Shown here: positions 45,967 through 57,930 of the stretch, in pieces
Layout of the letters: the number at the start of each line of letters is the position of its first letter
How positions within the stretch are numbered: position 1 is the first letter of the stretch
Source: Apostichopus japonicus
Taxonomy: Eukaryota > Echinodermata > Holothuroidea > Aspidochirotida > Stichopodidae
Direction of reading: 5' to 3'
Length of the DNA stretch: 64,000 nucleotides
Assembly (NCBI RefSeq): GCF_037975245.1
Contig: NC_092564.1
Location: 5,659,484 to 5,723,483, forward strand
Notes under the pieces: generated by a model
What the model saw: only the letters and a program-made list of their open reading frames with translations
The model's database searches: none
Told to the model about the DNA's origin: nothing
Made by a program: the position numbers and the translations under genes

Positions 45967-48900
45967 CACGTTGACTTAGAACTTATGTTGTTGGTACAAG
46001 ACCACAGATGGGACTCACTATTGTTTATAGTCTTGCCCGATTTAAAATGTCCCGTGATTAAAATGGCATGCAAATGTGGCCAAGGAACAAATAAATATTA
46101 GTAGAGGGCGCTCTTGTTAGCTTACATTTAGAGCTAATTTATGTTCTACTTACATTCAGAGCCATGTATACCTTTTTGTTTACATTAATGTAAGATACAT
46201 AACCTGTCATATTTCAAAGCTATAAGCCTTAAAGTGTTGAGATTCTTCATCCTATCAGACCAACCTATGAGAGGTTATTGATCCCCCCCCCCCCACTCCC
46301 CTCGGCAGTAGTATACTGCATGATGTTGGTGCGAAGAAGAGTTTTGCCTGACCATTGCCTTTTCCAAACTTAAATGATCAGGCTTTTGTTAGCATTATAG
46401 GAGTGCTGTTGTAGGTGCAACTTTCCGAGTTTTCCCTACGAAAACACTTGGGTATGGGGGAGGGGGCAAAGTGGAAATGTTATAAATAAATCAGCCTCCC
46501 TAGAGAGTCATGTTTTTTGTGGTAACATTAAACATGGACCCTCACACTTGCAAAGTCATTCACATCCAGTGTGAGGGTATGACAGATAGGTGGGGGGGGC
46601 AGGGGAGACACACCCAAAATGTTCTGCTCAGTATCCCCAGGGTAGACACACCCAAAATGTTCTGCTCAGTATCCCCAGGGGAGACACACCCAAAATGTTC
46701 TGCTCAGTATGTGCTGTAGACATGCTGACGGAGTTAGTGTGAAGGCTGGTTGCATGTGAGATAGTTGTCACAACATCAAATGATGTAGCATCACAGGCAA
46801 TTGGGTTCATCTAATAATTTTAAATTATTTTATGCTAGAGAGCACCTTGACAAGATTTCAGTCCCTTCCGTAATAATAAAAATGTCAAGAATGTGGATTT
46901 TTATCCATCTGTCAATAATAGTTAATGAAATAAACAACCAAATACCATTATCAATTGAGACTTGAGTTTATTGAAATCACCAAGTACAGTCCTCTTGTTG
47001 CAATGTCACCAGATTAAAGTATTGCCTTTATTCACCACAAATATGCTTTGATATCACTTGAATAACAAAACAAATCACTGCTTTTTTCCAGCAACTAGAT
47101 CCTAAGTAGAAATAAGCAAGCACAAAGCACACATACTAATTTACATATGAAACACAACCAGCTATGGTATTTCCAAGATACATTTGGCATAGCAAGGTAC
47201 TGTCAACCAGAATGAAAACATTTCATGGTTCCTGCTGCTGCTCATTGATTAACAGGGAACACTCCAATTATGTAATTATGAAGAAAGATCAATAATTGCC
47301 TTACAAAGCCACACCTCCTCATAAATACACACGTTATCAATGGTAACACACATCACCATGTGTAAGCTACCTATCAATAACACACTCACTTTTGATGGGA
47401 CTGTGACTTATGGTTGTCTACTGTAGGTTTAACCCTGTGACCTCATTAATATTCATGATATGAGCACCAAAATCAATATTTTTATCAACAAGTTATGGAC
47501 CACCCACCCACCAAATATAGCATTGATCAATCATAGCCCTTGTTGAGTTATCGTGCATAAAAACTTAAGTGTCACACACATACACATATACACACACACA
47601 CCGACCTGATTACAAAGGTTCCTTTGCTTTCAGCAAGGAACCAAAACTACAAAATGCAGTACACAAAATGCACATAAATTTAAGTTAACTGTTGTTTTTG
47701 ATCCAGGCACAATGCAACATGATATGTCTTGTTAATTAAACAAAGAGGTAATTGCATACTACCTTGACAGCAAGGAAATTTTAATTGACTGAAAAGACTG
47801 ACTGAAACCACAGAATGCTTAACATACAATGGGAGGGTTCATTTACTGCAATGTTCAGAAAATAACATAATATGAACCCTGCTGAAGGATAACTATTTCA
47901 TGCCACAAAAAATACCTTTTCACAGTGAAAAGAACCTTTTTAGACTAAATAGATCTGTCAATAAAGGAACAGAACATATATCACCTGTGATTTGCAAAGG
48001 GCATATTTCTATAGCGTTTTAATGTTGAGAATTGTTATTTATTTTAACATTGCTTACTAATTATTGGTCACTAGTATAAAATTCTTCTTGATTAACTGTA
48101 TGATTAGGTGGCAGAAATATGATAATTATGATAGTAACTTGAGAAAACATTCCTACAAACCTTTTCTGCCACACCCCCTTTTTTATCATCACTGAACAAC
48201 CATTCTAATTGTTATTCTGCTTGCATACAGTGCTTTCTCAATTGACTTGAATTGTGATCAGTCATAGTTATTTGGATCATTTGCTTGATCCTATGAAGTT
48301 TTACAGTACCTAAATGAGTAAACATCTAAGAATGTCTGCAAAGGTAAAATACTAACTGTATCCAGGGACAGTATTTAACTTATCACAATATGAGGTTCAA
48401 CTGCATTATACCATACTCCAGCTTTAAACAACTACATACACATAAACCTGCAAAACCAAGAAATATGCATCCTCCCAACCCATTGCCTTTTCGGGTATGC
48501 ACAGTATGCCTTCATTATTAGCAATCATGGCTGGTGAAAGACATAAAAATTGATAAAACTAGTAGAACATATAATTTTCAGTTATGTCCAGCCAAATCAG
48601 TCTCTATGTGATTACTGTCATTTCTTTCTGCTACTACTGCACTCATGAACCTTTCTCTATGAGGCTTCTTATGCCCTTCAGCATGTCTCTTGACATAAAT
48701 AGAATGAAAAGATAAAAAGTTTCAACACAATATGCATGAAAATATGAGTGTGATGTCTTGTATTTTGTGTGGAGTATTTGCCAGTTTTGCCCACTTTTGG
48801 CAAAAGTTTTGCAAACTGCCATAGGTGAAATTATTGAATTTCTTCTCATTCAATGTCTGAAAATTTTGCCAACAGATGATTGAACGAACACCGGCTCAGT

Positions 48901-50738
48901 GACTAACCTGAGAGGATGAACATTTCTAGTTGCCAGAGGAATGCTTGTGGTTGCAATTGTGACATTGCAGAGGAAATTGCATCCAACTTTCACAAAAATC
49001 CATCACAAAAAGAGTTTCCAGAGCACTTAAACAACCATAGATAAATGTAATACCACACTCAAGTTGTGAAATTTTAACCCTAAATTTATATAGCTTTTTT
49101 AATACTACTGATAAGTTACCAAGTGCTGTAAACTGGACATATATACCAAAAGATTGATTGATTTGCAAACCCTGAAACTGGCATGTTGTATGATATGCTG
49201 CAGATTTCCTGTAAACAAGGCTCTACTTGATTCATAAATAAGTACTCGACCACATCGTGTGTCAACCTGAAAGAAATAGACATAATTTTTATAGAATTCC
49301 TAAATACAAACTGTAAATGATGACTCCTGGGCTGCTAGCACAGATACATGTATGGTGAACAAAATTACCACCTTGATGGTTATCTATTACATGTTAACAC
49401 AACTAGGAAGCTAATTGTATTTTGCCAATTTTGAGCTGTCTACATAAACTTAATAGTTCAATCTTTTGTCAAGCAATCCCATTTGCTCAAACACAAGACT
49501 GCACAGTTTAAAGTTGGTAAAGGATGGCTAAGCCAAAGGCTGTCATACAGTCCCAGTGCTATGAGGGGCTTTCACACCACCCATTCAGTAGTTACTTCAA
49601 AAAGGTACTATAGAAAGATGAATAACAGATGGATAACAGCTAGATAGATTGACAGAGTGAAGATTCTGAGTCACAATAGTTCAAGTGGCATAGCTTGTTC
49701 GAGCTAAAAGTAACATTCCAATATGGGGGAGTATTTCGAATATCCAGTTGCTCAGACTTACACCAGTATTTTACATACACTGTGCTTGATCTCCATTAAC
49801 CAGGTGCCACTCCATTAAATATGGAATAACAACATTTTGCTCCAGAGTCTCCGTTCATACAATACCATGATGGCAACTTCCATAGACCAGTCATGGAACC
49901 ATGCAAAATGTTTTGTGTGTCTTTGAGTGCAGCTTAACTTTCCTTTCCAATGTTTTTTGGTTGTGCTTCTATACTGCTAGTACTATCTTTTTTATCAGCA
50001 TGTTAACGATCATTGACATCTTCTGCCAGGGTGTGTTGTCAGTAAACCATCTTTTGAAATTAAGGCCAGACTGTATAGTCATGCTTTTGAATGACATATC
50101 AAGTTCTCTTGGATCTCATGCTGATCACCTGTCACAATTTTATTAAAATAGCTCAACACCTTGTCCAAACAAGGATCTCAATCACTGTAGTTTACAAAGT
50201 CATTACAAACTGAGGGCTTCCAATTTCATCCACAAAATACGTACAGTATAGCCTAGTGCTGAAGAACATGTGGAGTGAGTACTTGGTAATAATATTATAT
50301 TTTTCAAAATTGCAGACAATACGCTGCACATTGTTATACAGTGTACAAAGGACAAACAATGGGGCATTAGACATATTGTGAATCGCCTTTGGGAAAGCAC
50401 GACACCCCTCCCCTTGGATCCACCAGTACAAAGCTAAGTATTGATCCTAGGCCCTAGGGTACTAATAATTATTAAAATACCAGAGTGAATTGCCGTGCAT
50501 GACACTGGCAGTACAGTTTGCAGGCCTAAGTAAGGCTAACACAGTTACATTCCTAAAATACAGTTACGCCTAGTAGTAGTAGGCTAGTACTAGTAGTAAC
50601 TACAGTAGTTAATACTATGCCTACTACTAGTTATGGGTAGGCTATATCGAAATTCGGACTTCTCCATCACTTCCAAAGCGCCCGAATCGACCGCTCGCCA
50701 TTTCTCTATTTCTATGCTCCTTCACCTTGACTATACAC
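45967..50738. other. Intergenic, no gene recognised
   Basis: It contains a 38-bp tandem repeat (46606-46711), a CA-rich microsatellite (47572-47602) and poly-C near 46265. I found no exon in either strand that I could tie to a family. Confidence 0.5.
46606..46711 (+). repeat. 38-bp tandem repeat, 2.8 copies
   Basis: AGACACACCCAAAATGTTCT followed by GCTCAGTATCCCCAGGGG begins at 46606, 46644 and 46682 with almost no divergence. Confidence 0.92.
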
Positions 50739-50746
50739 GCTTGAAG

Positions 50747-50768
50747 CACTGATCTGTACAGATCAGTG
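50747..50768. mobile_element. Palindromic micro-element E (22 bp) with 8-bp target duplication
   Basis: A perfect palindrome with 11-bp arm CACTGATCTGT is flanked by GCTTGAAG at 50739-50746 and 50769-50776. Its first nine bases are identical to those of element C at 36940. Confidence 0.88.
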
Positions 50769-50815
50769 GCTTGAAGTCGGGCTGGAAGTCGCCATTCTTC
50801 TCGTATACGCTTTGC

Positions 50816-50945
50816 ACTTTGTTTACATCTATGGGCGCAGACATCTTGATTTGGGGTGCTTAGCAGCGATTGGCTGAAACCCCAAACCTTCTTTAAGATC
50901 TATTTTGATTGGTGCTAACATACTGTGACACCGTCACCCTCCTAC
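50816..50945 (+). promoter_or_regulatory. Candidate CCAAT-box promoter block, inverted copy of 37285-37400
   Basis: GGGCGCAGACATCTTG, GCGATTGGCTGAAACCCC and GATCTATTTTGATTGGTGC follow in the same order and spacing as the reverse complement of 37285-37400. Conservation is centred on the two ATTGG boxes and the words beside them. It could be a paired promoter or part of an inverted duplication; no transcript is identified. Confidence 0.4.
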
Positions 50946-51809
50946 TGCCTATCGAACTGAAAATGTGGGTACAGCATGCATTGCCTAGGCTGAACCGAGA
51001 ACAGGAGTAGCCTACTGTAGTACTGGTGTTGGTAAGGTGTACACCTTTGCAGTTTGGATAAAAAAAAAACTACCAACATACTGTGAAGACGAATTTCGGT
51101 CAGATATCTTAGTTTTATTTCTATGATTCCTAATTATAGATGATGGATGGACTTCAGGAAGGGAAAGTTCAGATATAACAGCCTATTTTATACTACTGTA
51201 TAGTCAAGGCTTCATAATTGACGCACCCCGTAGTTTACGCACCTTCAATTATTACTAGCAAAGATCCAGCAGGCCACCTAAACTTTTTGCAGTCAAGCAG
51301 AATTACATATTTTATGAGTTGGATTCAACTGCAGCTATTTGCTGACCAAATTGTTTTTTTTTTAAGCTTTTAACACCCTTCCCCAGTTTTGCACGTTTTT
51401 TTGGACATTTGGAAATCTTACTCCCTAAAAATAACCAAAATTACCTCAATATAATACCACTTCTCTCTGGGGCCTGACCTGTCTGAGCTTAGAGGTTCAG
51501 AGCATAGCAAACAGCATCCAAAGTCAATGGATGTATACTTAGGCCTACACTACAGTTAGTTAATCGACGAATGTGTCAATTTAGGGGTATGAAAGACCTT
51601 GACACAGCAGACATTTTGTGGCCAAATTCTGCTCAATTGTACGGTGCATAAGCACAGAGCCTTAAATCTTTTGAGATCATAACATTTCTGAGGAACTACA
51701 CGTATGAAAAACACATACAGTTGAGTGATTTTGAGTTTTCCTTGATAGACATCGTTGATCAAATCCTTAAGTGCGTCAATTATGAGCCCACCATGCTACT
51801 AGTATAGTC

Positions 51810-52087
51810 AGTATTGCGAAGTTCGGCATACTGCGAAAGTTCGGACACCCTAAGAAATACACGATTTCACCATGAAAATCTACAGGAAGAGTCAAATTTC
51901 ACCAAAAAGTACGAAGCTACAGTTATTTTCTCTCCAAAATGACCCGTGTGCAAGAAATTACTTACATATTTGTCAATAAAATGACGAAGATCTATGAAGT
52001 CTGTTATAATTACTGAAAAAGCAACTGCGCCACCAATTTTATCACCAGCGCCACACTGTGGGTTGCGTGTCCGAACTTCGCAATACT
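51810..52087. mobile_element. 278-bp element with perfect 17-bp terminal inverted repeats
   Basis: AGTATTGCGAAGTTCGG at 51810-51826 is the exact inverse of 52071-52087. A second, degenerate copy of the motif lies just inside the left end (ATACTGCGAAAGTTCGG) and another outside the right end near 52271. No clear target duplication, so the boundaries are tentative. Confidence 0.6.
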
Positions 52088-52988
52088 CTAGCAAGAAATA
52101 CCAGTTCCACAATCACGAAGAATCTTCTTGGAAAACAACGTGAAAACAGTTTGCAGGAAAGAAAGTTTGGCCGTGTATCGTACTATAACAAAATTCTCCC
52201 ACCATATGAAGTATATTTTCAAATGATTTATACCAGAAGATTTAGTTTTGGGGTGTTTTAAGTCTTAAGTGGCCGAACTTCGAAGTCACCATTTATTAGT
52301 GGGGTAGCCTAGGCATATATTTCAATGTTGTTTTTTATGTTTTGTTTGTTTTATACAAAAAAATATTCTACCTTGTAAATGAATTACCTACCGTAGAAAA
52401 AGTTACTGAGTAGGCCCTAATAATGATCTGAATCTACTCTTGCAAAATCAGGTCTTGCAAAATCAGGGTCTTTGACTCCACTTTTGTTAAACCACATGCA
52501 CTGAGGGAAATCCCACTCCAGCACAGTTTAATTCGAGCTTAGTTTTCATGGCTAAAGGATTAAATTTGACCACTTTTGTAAGGTGGTGCTGTGACAAAGT
52601 GAATATTTAAACATATATGCAGTATTATGCACCCAGTTGGGTACTTTTTATGTCATGCTTCATTGCACTATAATCAGCCTCGACTGACAGTATTTAAGCA
52701 TCAAAATAAAACAAAACTGTTAGCAAACTGCTTATCCACCATAGAGCCCGTGTAAGTGAATGTGTACAAGTAAGTATAGTTGCAAAGATGGAAAGAATTA
52801 AACGCTGGGATTTCTGCATCAATTTTTTGAGCTTCTGAAACAAAAGAAAATGGTGAGTACATTGTGAAAACAGCGATGAGTAAATGACAAAAAGAAAATG
52901 AAAAACTGAAACACAAAAAGTTGTCCAAATACAAAGTCCAAATACAAAGTAGATAAGGATGATCATCCGAAGGGACACAGTAAGAGAG

Positions 52989-53190
52989 CAGCTGAAAATC
53001 AAAACAAAACTGTCAGCAAACCCCACCATCGCCTACAGACGCCCACCCAACCTATGGGACAGGTCTTCTTGTGCATGCTGCTGTTCCACCTCTAACATCT
53101 ACAGTAACTCTACACCCATTCAGCATGGTACATTCAAATATGATCGCGTACTTCGAGATGCGTCATCTGCAGCCACCACTTTGTTGAATC
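52989..53190 (+). pseudogene. Possible retroelement remnant (Penelope-like linker region)
   Basis: The frame at 52959 has LSANPTIAYRRPPNLWDR and, after about 25 residues, HGTFKYDRV. The pair AYRRPxNLxD and a later GTF motif recall the segment before the GIY-YIG domain in Penelope-like elements. The expected cysteines are absent and no neighbouring RT or endonuclease is visible. Confidence 0.25.
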
Positions 53191-53984
53191 CAATTCCATC
53201 ACCAGCCACAGCACATAACTCACACGCAAGACTAATTAGGGTAACATCACTTGTACACAGCATGTAATGCATGTATTTACTTGTAACTTTGTTATTTCCA
53301 CATGCAGGCCAAGCAAGGACTTTCTTTGCATAGCACTGAGAAAGGCTCAAAGGGTTCTGCAATTTAACAAAATCTCCTACAGGAGCAATTTCATACAAGT
53401 ACTGCAGTTGGTGAGTGCTAAATGATCACAAGTGTTAATTGGCATTTTTTCGGTTTCTTTCATTAATTTATGCAATATGTGTATGTAGCCTTTTGAAGGC
53501 ACTGCAGATGCAAAGAAGTGTAAATTAAAGAATGGCGAAAGAAAACCGAATACGGAACATCTTATTTAACATATGCCTAAAAGAATTTTGGAAGTATTTT
53601 TGTAATCATGTAGGAGAAGTTCATATATAATTTTTATACCAATTTTTTGTTTTCACAATAGAGAGAGAATGTTATTTATCTGAAGAAAAGATTTTATTTT
53701 GGTGTTAAAATAATTGAGATTAATATTTATCAGGAGTATGTTTCAAATTACACCCTGGTATCGTATGATAAGTTACTGTAATACTTATACACTAAGGTAT
53801 ATTGTAGAGGTTTCCCATCGCTAAATCCCATGTTAAGGGCATATCATAATGCATTGTGTATTACTGTAAGTGACTCAAACAATTTGACCTTAAAAAGCAT
53901 TTACTTTCATTTCATGCAGAAGACAATTTTGGAATCTATGTAGTTGTGGATACGTTGATATGCACATAGGTGACAACCCTTGCA

Positions 53985-54200
53985 AACAAAGTGGAGCTTT
54001 ACCAAACTTCATATTTGTTAGATTAGCGTTGGTAGATCCAACTTGGTGAGTACAAGAACTATATTGGAATTCATTGTTTGCCATGGAGGTCAAATGTCAT
54101 ATGAGGTCAGCGCAGGTGAAAATCTAAAATGAAAACCTTGTAAAAGCAATAAAGTTTCCAAAGGCAAACCTTGGTGAAATGCATTGGGAATGTTTTGATG
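53985..54200 (+). repeat. Interspersed repeat with AGGTCA words
   Basis: GTACAAGAACTATATTGG, GGAGGTCAAATGTCATATGA, GGTCAGCGCAGG and GAAAACCTTGTAAAAGCAAT occur in the same order as at about 815-910, showing common descent. Confidence 0.6.
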
Positions 54201-54267
54201 CACCTTAATAAGTGCTAGACTCTATAAATGGAGATGTGCAGTCTGGTAGATTTCCCTTGATAATTAA

Positions 54268-55872
54268 ATACAAGGAGTTATTGAAGAGTGGAAAACTGCT
54301 AGGTCTCCATTCTGTGCGCTACATCCTTCTGAGAAGTTACAGTTTTACTGTAAAACTTGTTCCAAACTGATCTGTAGAGATTGTACAATCGTTTTACATT
54401 CCAAGCCACAACATGAGTATACAGAAGCCACAAGTCAATTTAATGACAGTAAACAAGAACTTAATAGTTTATTAGAAAACAGTGTTCCTCAACTGGAGAA
54501 AGCAGTCTGCTACAATAAAGACGGGAATATGAGTGTGGTAGCACTTAATAAGTCTAAGGAAGAGATAGAAATAGAAATTACAAACCATTGCAAAGAAATG
54601 ATCAAAGAAATCAGAAAGATCTATGAAAAGCAAAAACAAGACATGCTAGAAGAGATTACTGCAAGAATTGAACCTATCGAGTCCCGAGTCCAGTCAGCTG
54701 ATGATTGGATTAAGAGAATGCAAACCACACAAGAAATAACACGTAAAATCATAAGAGAAAATAACCCATGGGAGCTGATGTCTTTGTCATCCGATCTTAC
54801 AAATGCTTTTGAAACTCTAAGAGTTGATAGTTTAGCATTTAAATGGAGTAAATCTCAATCACAGCATGAAATTGCCTTCTCTCCTGATAAAGTACCCGAC
54901 AAACACATTGGGATCCAGTATCGTCAGTGTAAAGTGGCAGTCTCTGACCAAAAAGGTGTAATTTACTTGTGTACTTTTGAGGAACGCAATAAATATTTGT
55001 ACATCGCTAAGGTTATGATTAATACCGGGAAAGTCGAACAACTCAGACCTTATAAATGGAATGATGAGGTATTGGACGGTGCTAGGTTAATGGGATCCAT
55101 GGGACAGAACAGTTTGTTTATCGGACTTGGAACATATGTCGTTGAGTTTAAATGTGCCTCATTATGCAAAGGATATAGGTATGGTTCACTCACAGAACAC
55201 ATTATAACTGGTATGGGATTCGTCTCATGTAGAAGTGAATTGTTAATACTCACAAAAGAACCTTTGAAGGGCGACAAGAACATGTATTGTAATACAGATA
55301 TCAATGTTTTTGAGATACCACCTTCCAGAAACCTACAAAGAAAAACCATAAACTTCTGTGCTGACTCGTTAGTAGTTTCCATATGTGTTTGTTCTCTAGA
55401 CCTATTTTATATACTGAATGGGGGATTAAGACAAAACCACTACGATAAAAATCGGAAAACCGTCAATATTCTAAAAGATATCCTACATGATGTAGCTCCA
55501 CCGAAAGAACTGTTGAATATTACCCAAACTGACATTTTACATTGCAAGAATATGGCTAGTAGTAGCTACTGCTATCCAGAGACTGATAGCGATGTGAACG
55601 TTTTTATATTGTGGAAGGGGAGCATGATCAAAGCTGGTAAAAATGCTGAAGTAACAGCGTGGATCCTAAAAGAATACAACACAAGAGACAAGAAGGTGTA
55701 CGGTGAATTAAAATATGTCAACGGTAATGCTCCCAAGGCACCCTTAGCTCTCCACTGCGAGCAGACAGGTAATGGTTGCTTCGAAATACATCTTTGTGAT
55801 GACCTTGGGAATATAACCACCTACAGCAGAGGGCCTTACTATCATCAAGTATTACACTATAGCATGATTTAA
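54268..55872 (+). CDS. B-box zinc-finger / coiled-coil protein, TRIM-like, N terminus not found
   Basis: The frame is open for 534 codons between a TAA at 54265-54267 and the TAA at 55870-55872. At 54313-54420 it encodes a B-box type 2 zinc finger: CALH, then CKTC, ICRDC and HSKPQH in the expected C-x2-H ... C-x2-C ... C-x2-C ... H ... H order. A long charged heptad-like helix follows, about 54430-54790 (KEEIEIEITNHCKEMIKEI). The C-terminal ~350 residues match no domain I recognise. This order is that of TRIM proteins without the RING. No Met precedes the B-box, so either an upstream exon is spliced in or the gene is 5'-truncated. Starting at Met 54529 would give 447 residues without the zinc finger, which is unlikely to be the native form. 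Confidence 0.75.
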   Translation: MQGVIEEWKTARSPFCALHPSEKLQFYCKTCSKLICRDCTIVLHSKPQHEYTEATSQFNDSKQELNSLLENSVPQLEKAVCYNKDGNMSVVALNKSKEEIEIEITNHCKEMIKEIRKIYEKQKQDMLEEITARIEPIESRVQSADDWIKRMQTTQEITRKIIRENNPWELMSLSSDLTNAFETLRVDSLAFKWSKSQSQHEIAFSPDKVPDKHIGIQYRQCKVAVSDQKGVIYLCTFEERNKYLYIAKVMINTGKVEQLRPYKWNDEVLDGARLMGSMGQNSLFIGLGTYVVEFKCASLCKGYRYGSLTEHIITGMGFVSCRSELLILTKEPLKGDKNMYCNTDINVFEIPPSRNLQRKTINFCADSLVVSICVCSLDLFYILNGGLRQNHYDKNRKTVNILKDILHDVAPPKELLNITQTDILHCKNMASSSYCYPETDSDVNVFILWKGSMIKAGKNAEVTAWILKEYNTRDKKVYGELKYVNGNAPKAPLALHCEQTGNGCFEIHLCDDLGNITTYSRGPYYHQVLHYSMI

Positions 55873-57091
55873 ATATACATGTAGGCCTTACAGTGGGTTA
55901 ATTGATGCATATGTTAGGCTACTAGCATGGGCGTGATATGATTCTCATAAAGTTTACTCCCTCAGTATTGATACCTACTATAAACATGGGACAAGATTTC
56001 TTAAAGTAAGTTAACTTTGCTTCCGTAATTGACACTTCTAGTCAAAAGTTCTGTGTGTTGCCGGTTGGCACTAGCTTGTCGGCCTAAAAACACAGCATCT
56101 CCATTAAGACCACTGAGATAGGAGATACTGAAAAGTACCTACCTTTAAGTACTTTTAAGTATTTAGGTTTCTTTTGTCGTTAATTTTCACAGGTTTATTA
56201 AAGTTTATACGGTTCCATGAAAACCATTTCAGTGTGAGATCAACTTTAAATCCCTGGAGACTGGCACAATTTTGCATATCCTCCCCTTATATAGAAACCA
56301 AAGTTTCTTACCCCTCCCGTTAGGCCCCTCCCATTAGACCACTCTCATTTATCTGTACATGTTTACTAACTTGAATTCCCTGGCTTTTCAAATGGAGGAA
56401 TATTGGCTCTGCTCACCTTACAATTTCTCCTTTCCGTTCTTCCATTCTTTTTGTCATGTAAATATCGCACAAAAATGCTGTCATATTCAAAACACTGTTG
56501 TCATAATGCAAAATGCGCTTTAATTGTATTCATCGAAAAACGTAGAACTGTCATGTCATGATGACGAGTTACCAAGCAGTTGAAAGTAAATGCATCCCTC
56601 TTTTATAATGGTTTAAACCAGTTGAGTCATTAGTAACTGTACATCAAGTCAAACCGTAGTTTAGTTCCATTTCATTCATAGCTTGGCAGACCTGTTTACA
56701 AAATTCTCCGAGAAAGATTGCCATGTACAATGGAACATATCGTCAATCTATAATAAATTTTTTTGTCATTTATTTTACTTAATAATTTCTATTATGTTTT
56801 GCTTAAAAGAAAATCATTCCACAGGGCGATTGTATTTTGATATGCAAAGTTGATAAGCATCTATAGCGTGTATAACATTTATTACATGTTAGGAAATTGT
56901 GTATATCGTGTAATATTTCTGGACTACTGTAGGTAGTTTACTGTATGTTATATAATTTGTAACATATTTATACAAAAACTTTCATTTCGTTAGTTTTGAC
57001 CGCAAATTGTTCCGTGAATAAGACTGATACCCAGTTATATCCAACTATATACATTTTCTAGTATGCTCAGTTAGTGCTTGCTTGTATATAT

Positions 57092-57113
57092 CAGAGCCTT
57101 ATATAAGGCTCTG
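57092..57113. mobile_element. Palindromic micro-element F (22 bp) with 8-bp target duplication
   Basis: A perfect palindrome with 11-bp arm CAGAGCCTTAT is flanked by GTATATAT at 57084-57091 and 57114-57121. A related copy of the left flank at 57200-57258 continues as CTTGTATATAAAGG with no palindrome. Confidence 0.85.
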
Positions 57114-57809
57114 GTATATATATGCAGACAGCTCCCTCAGTTTACAAGAGAGAGAATGAATAAATGGTGAACATGAGAACTAGCCATTCTCCGCAGTGAC
57201 ATTATAACTAGCCCAACTATACACATTTTCTAGTATGTTTGGTGAGTGTTTGCTTGTATATAAAGGGGATATTGTGTATCATCATTCATTAACAAGGTAT
57301 TATACTCTTCTAGAACGATTAAAATCTCGCTCATTTCCTTTCAAGTACGGTACGTAAATACAGGAATATACTCTCAAAAGACACAACTTTGCATAAACGT
57401 GTAATTGTTATTAGCTTTCGGTTATACCAACGCGATGAGTATTTGAAGCATCTGTCTTCATATATTTGGGATGCACTTATACGTATTTGTTGCAAACTAA
57501 TACTTTATGGTATACCTATAAGGGAACTTTCACATATTAAGTTTGATATCGATTCAAGCGTAACGAGGACTATTTGCGAGATATTGACTTGAAACCCTAT
57601 ATAGTAATATACTGGTTCATGATTTTCCAAGTACTAAGAAAATATTTACATATGAATTTTAGTGTAAAGATAACACTATTTGGTAAACAGTTAATGAAAG
57701 GTCAACAAGAAGGATGTGTTATATAATTCAGTAAAAAAGATACTCCTTATTTGTCAATTATGAGTCATATCTTATTTCTCTGTTTTTGTCTAATAATTAT
57801 ATTAATGAT

Positions 57810-57836
57810 ATAAATACATATATTTATATATATATA

Positions 57837-57872
<36 letters not shown>

Positions 57873-57930
57873 TATATATATATATAAGTATATATATATA
57901 TATATGTGTGTGTGTGAATATATATAAGTA
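57810..57930 (+). repeat. TA dinucleotide microsatellite
   Basis: Long TATATA runs interrupted by AAGTATATA and TGTGTG. The tyrosine/isoleucine reading frames on the minus strand come from this repeat. Confidence 0.95.

Larger units (their letters stand above)
52088..54267. other. Region upstream of the B-box gene
   Basis: It contains a possible retroelement remnant (52989-53190) and an AGGTCA-type repeat copy (53985-54200). No RING-finger exon matching the downstream B-box frame was recognised. Confidence 0.5.
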
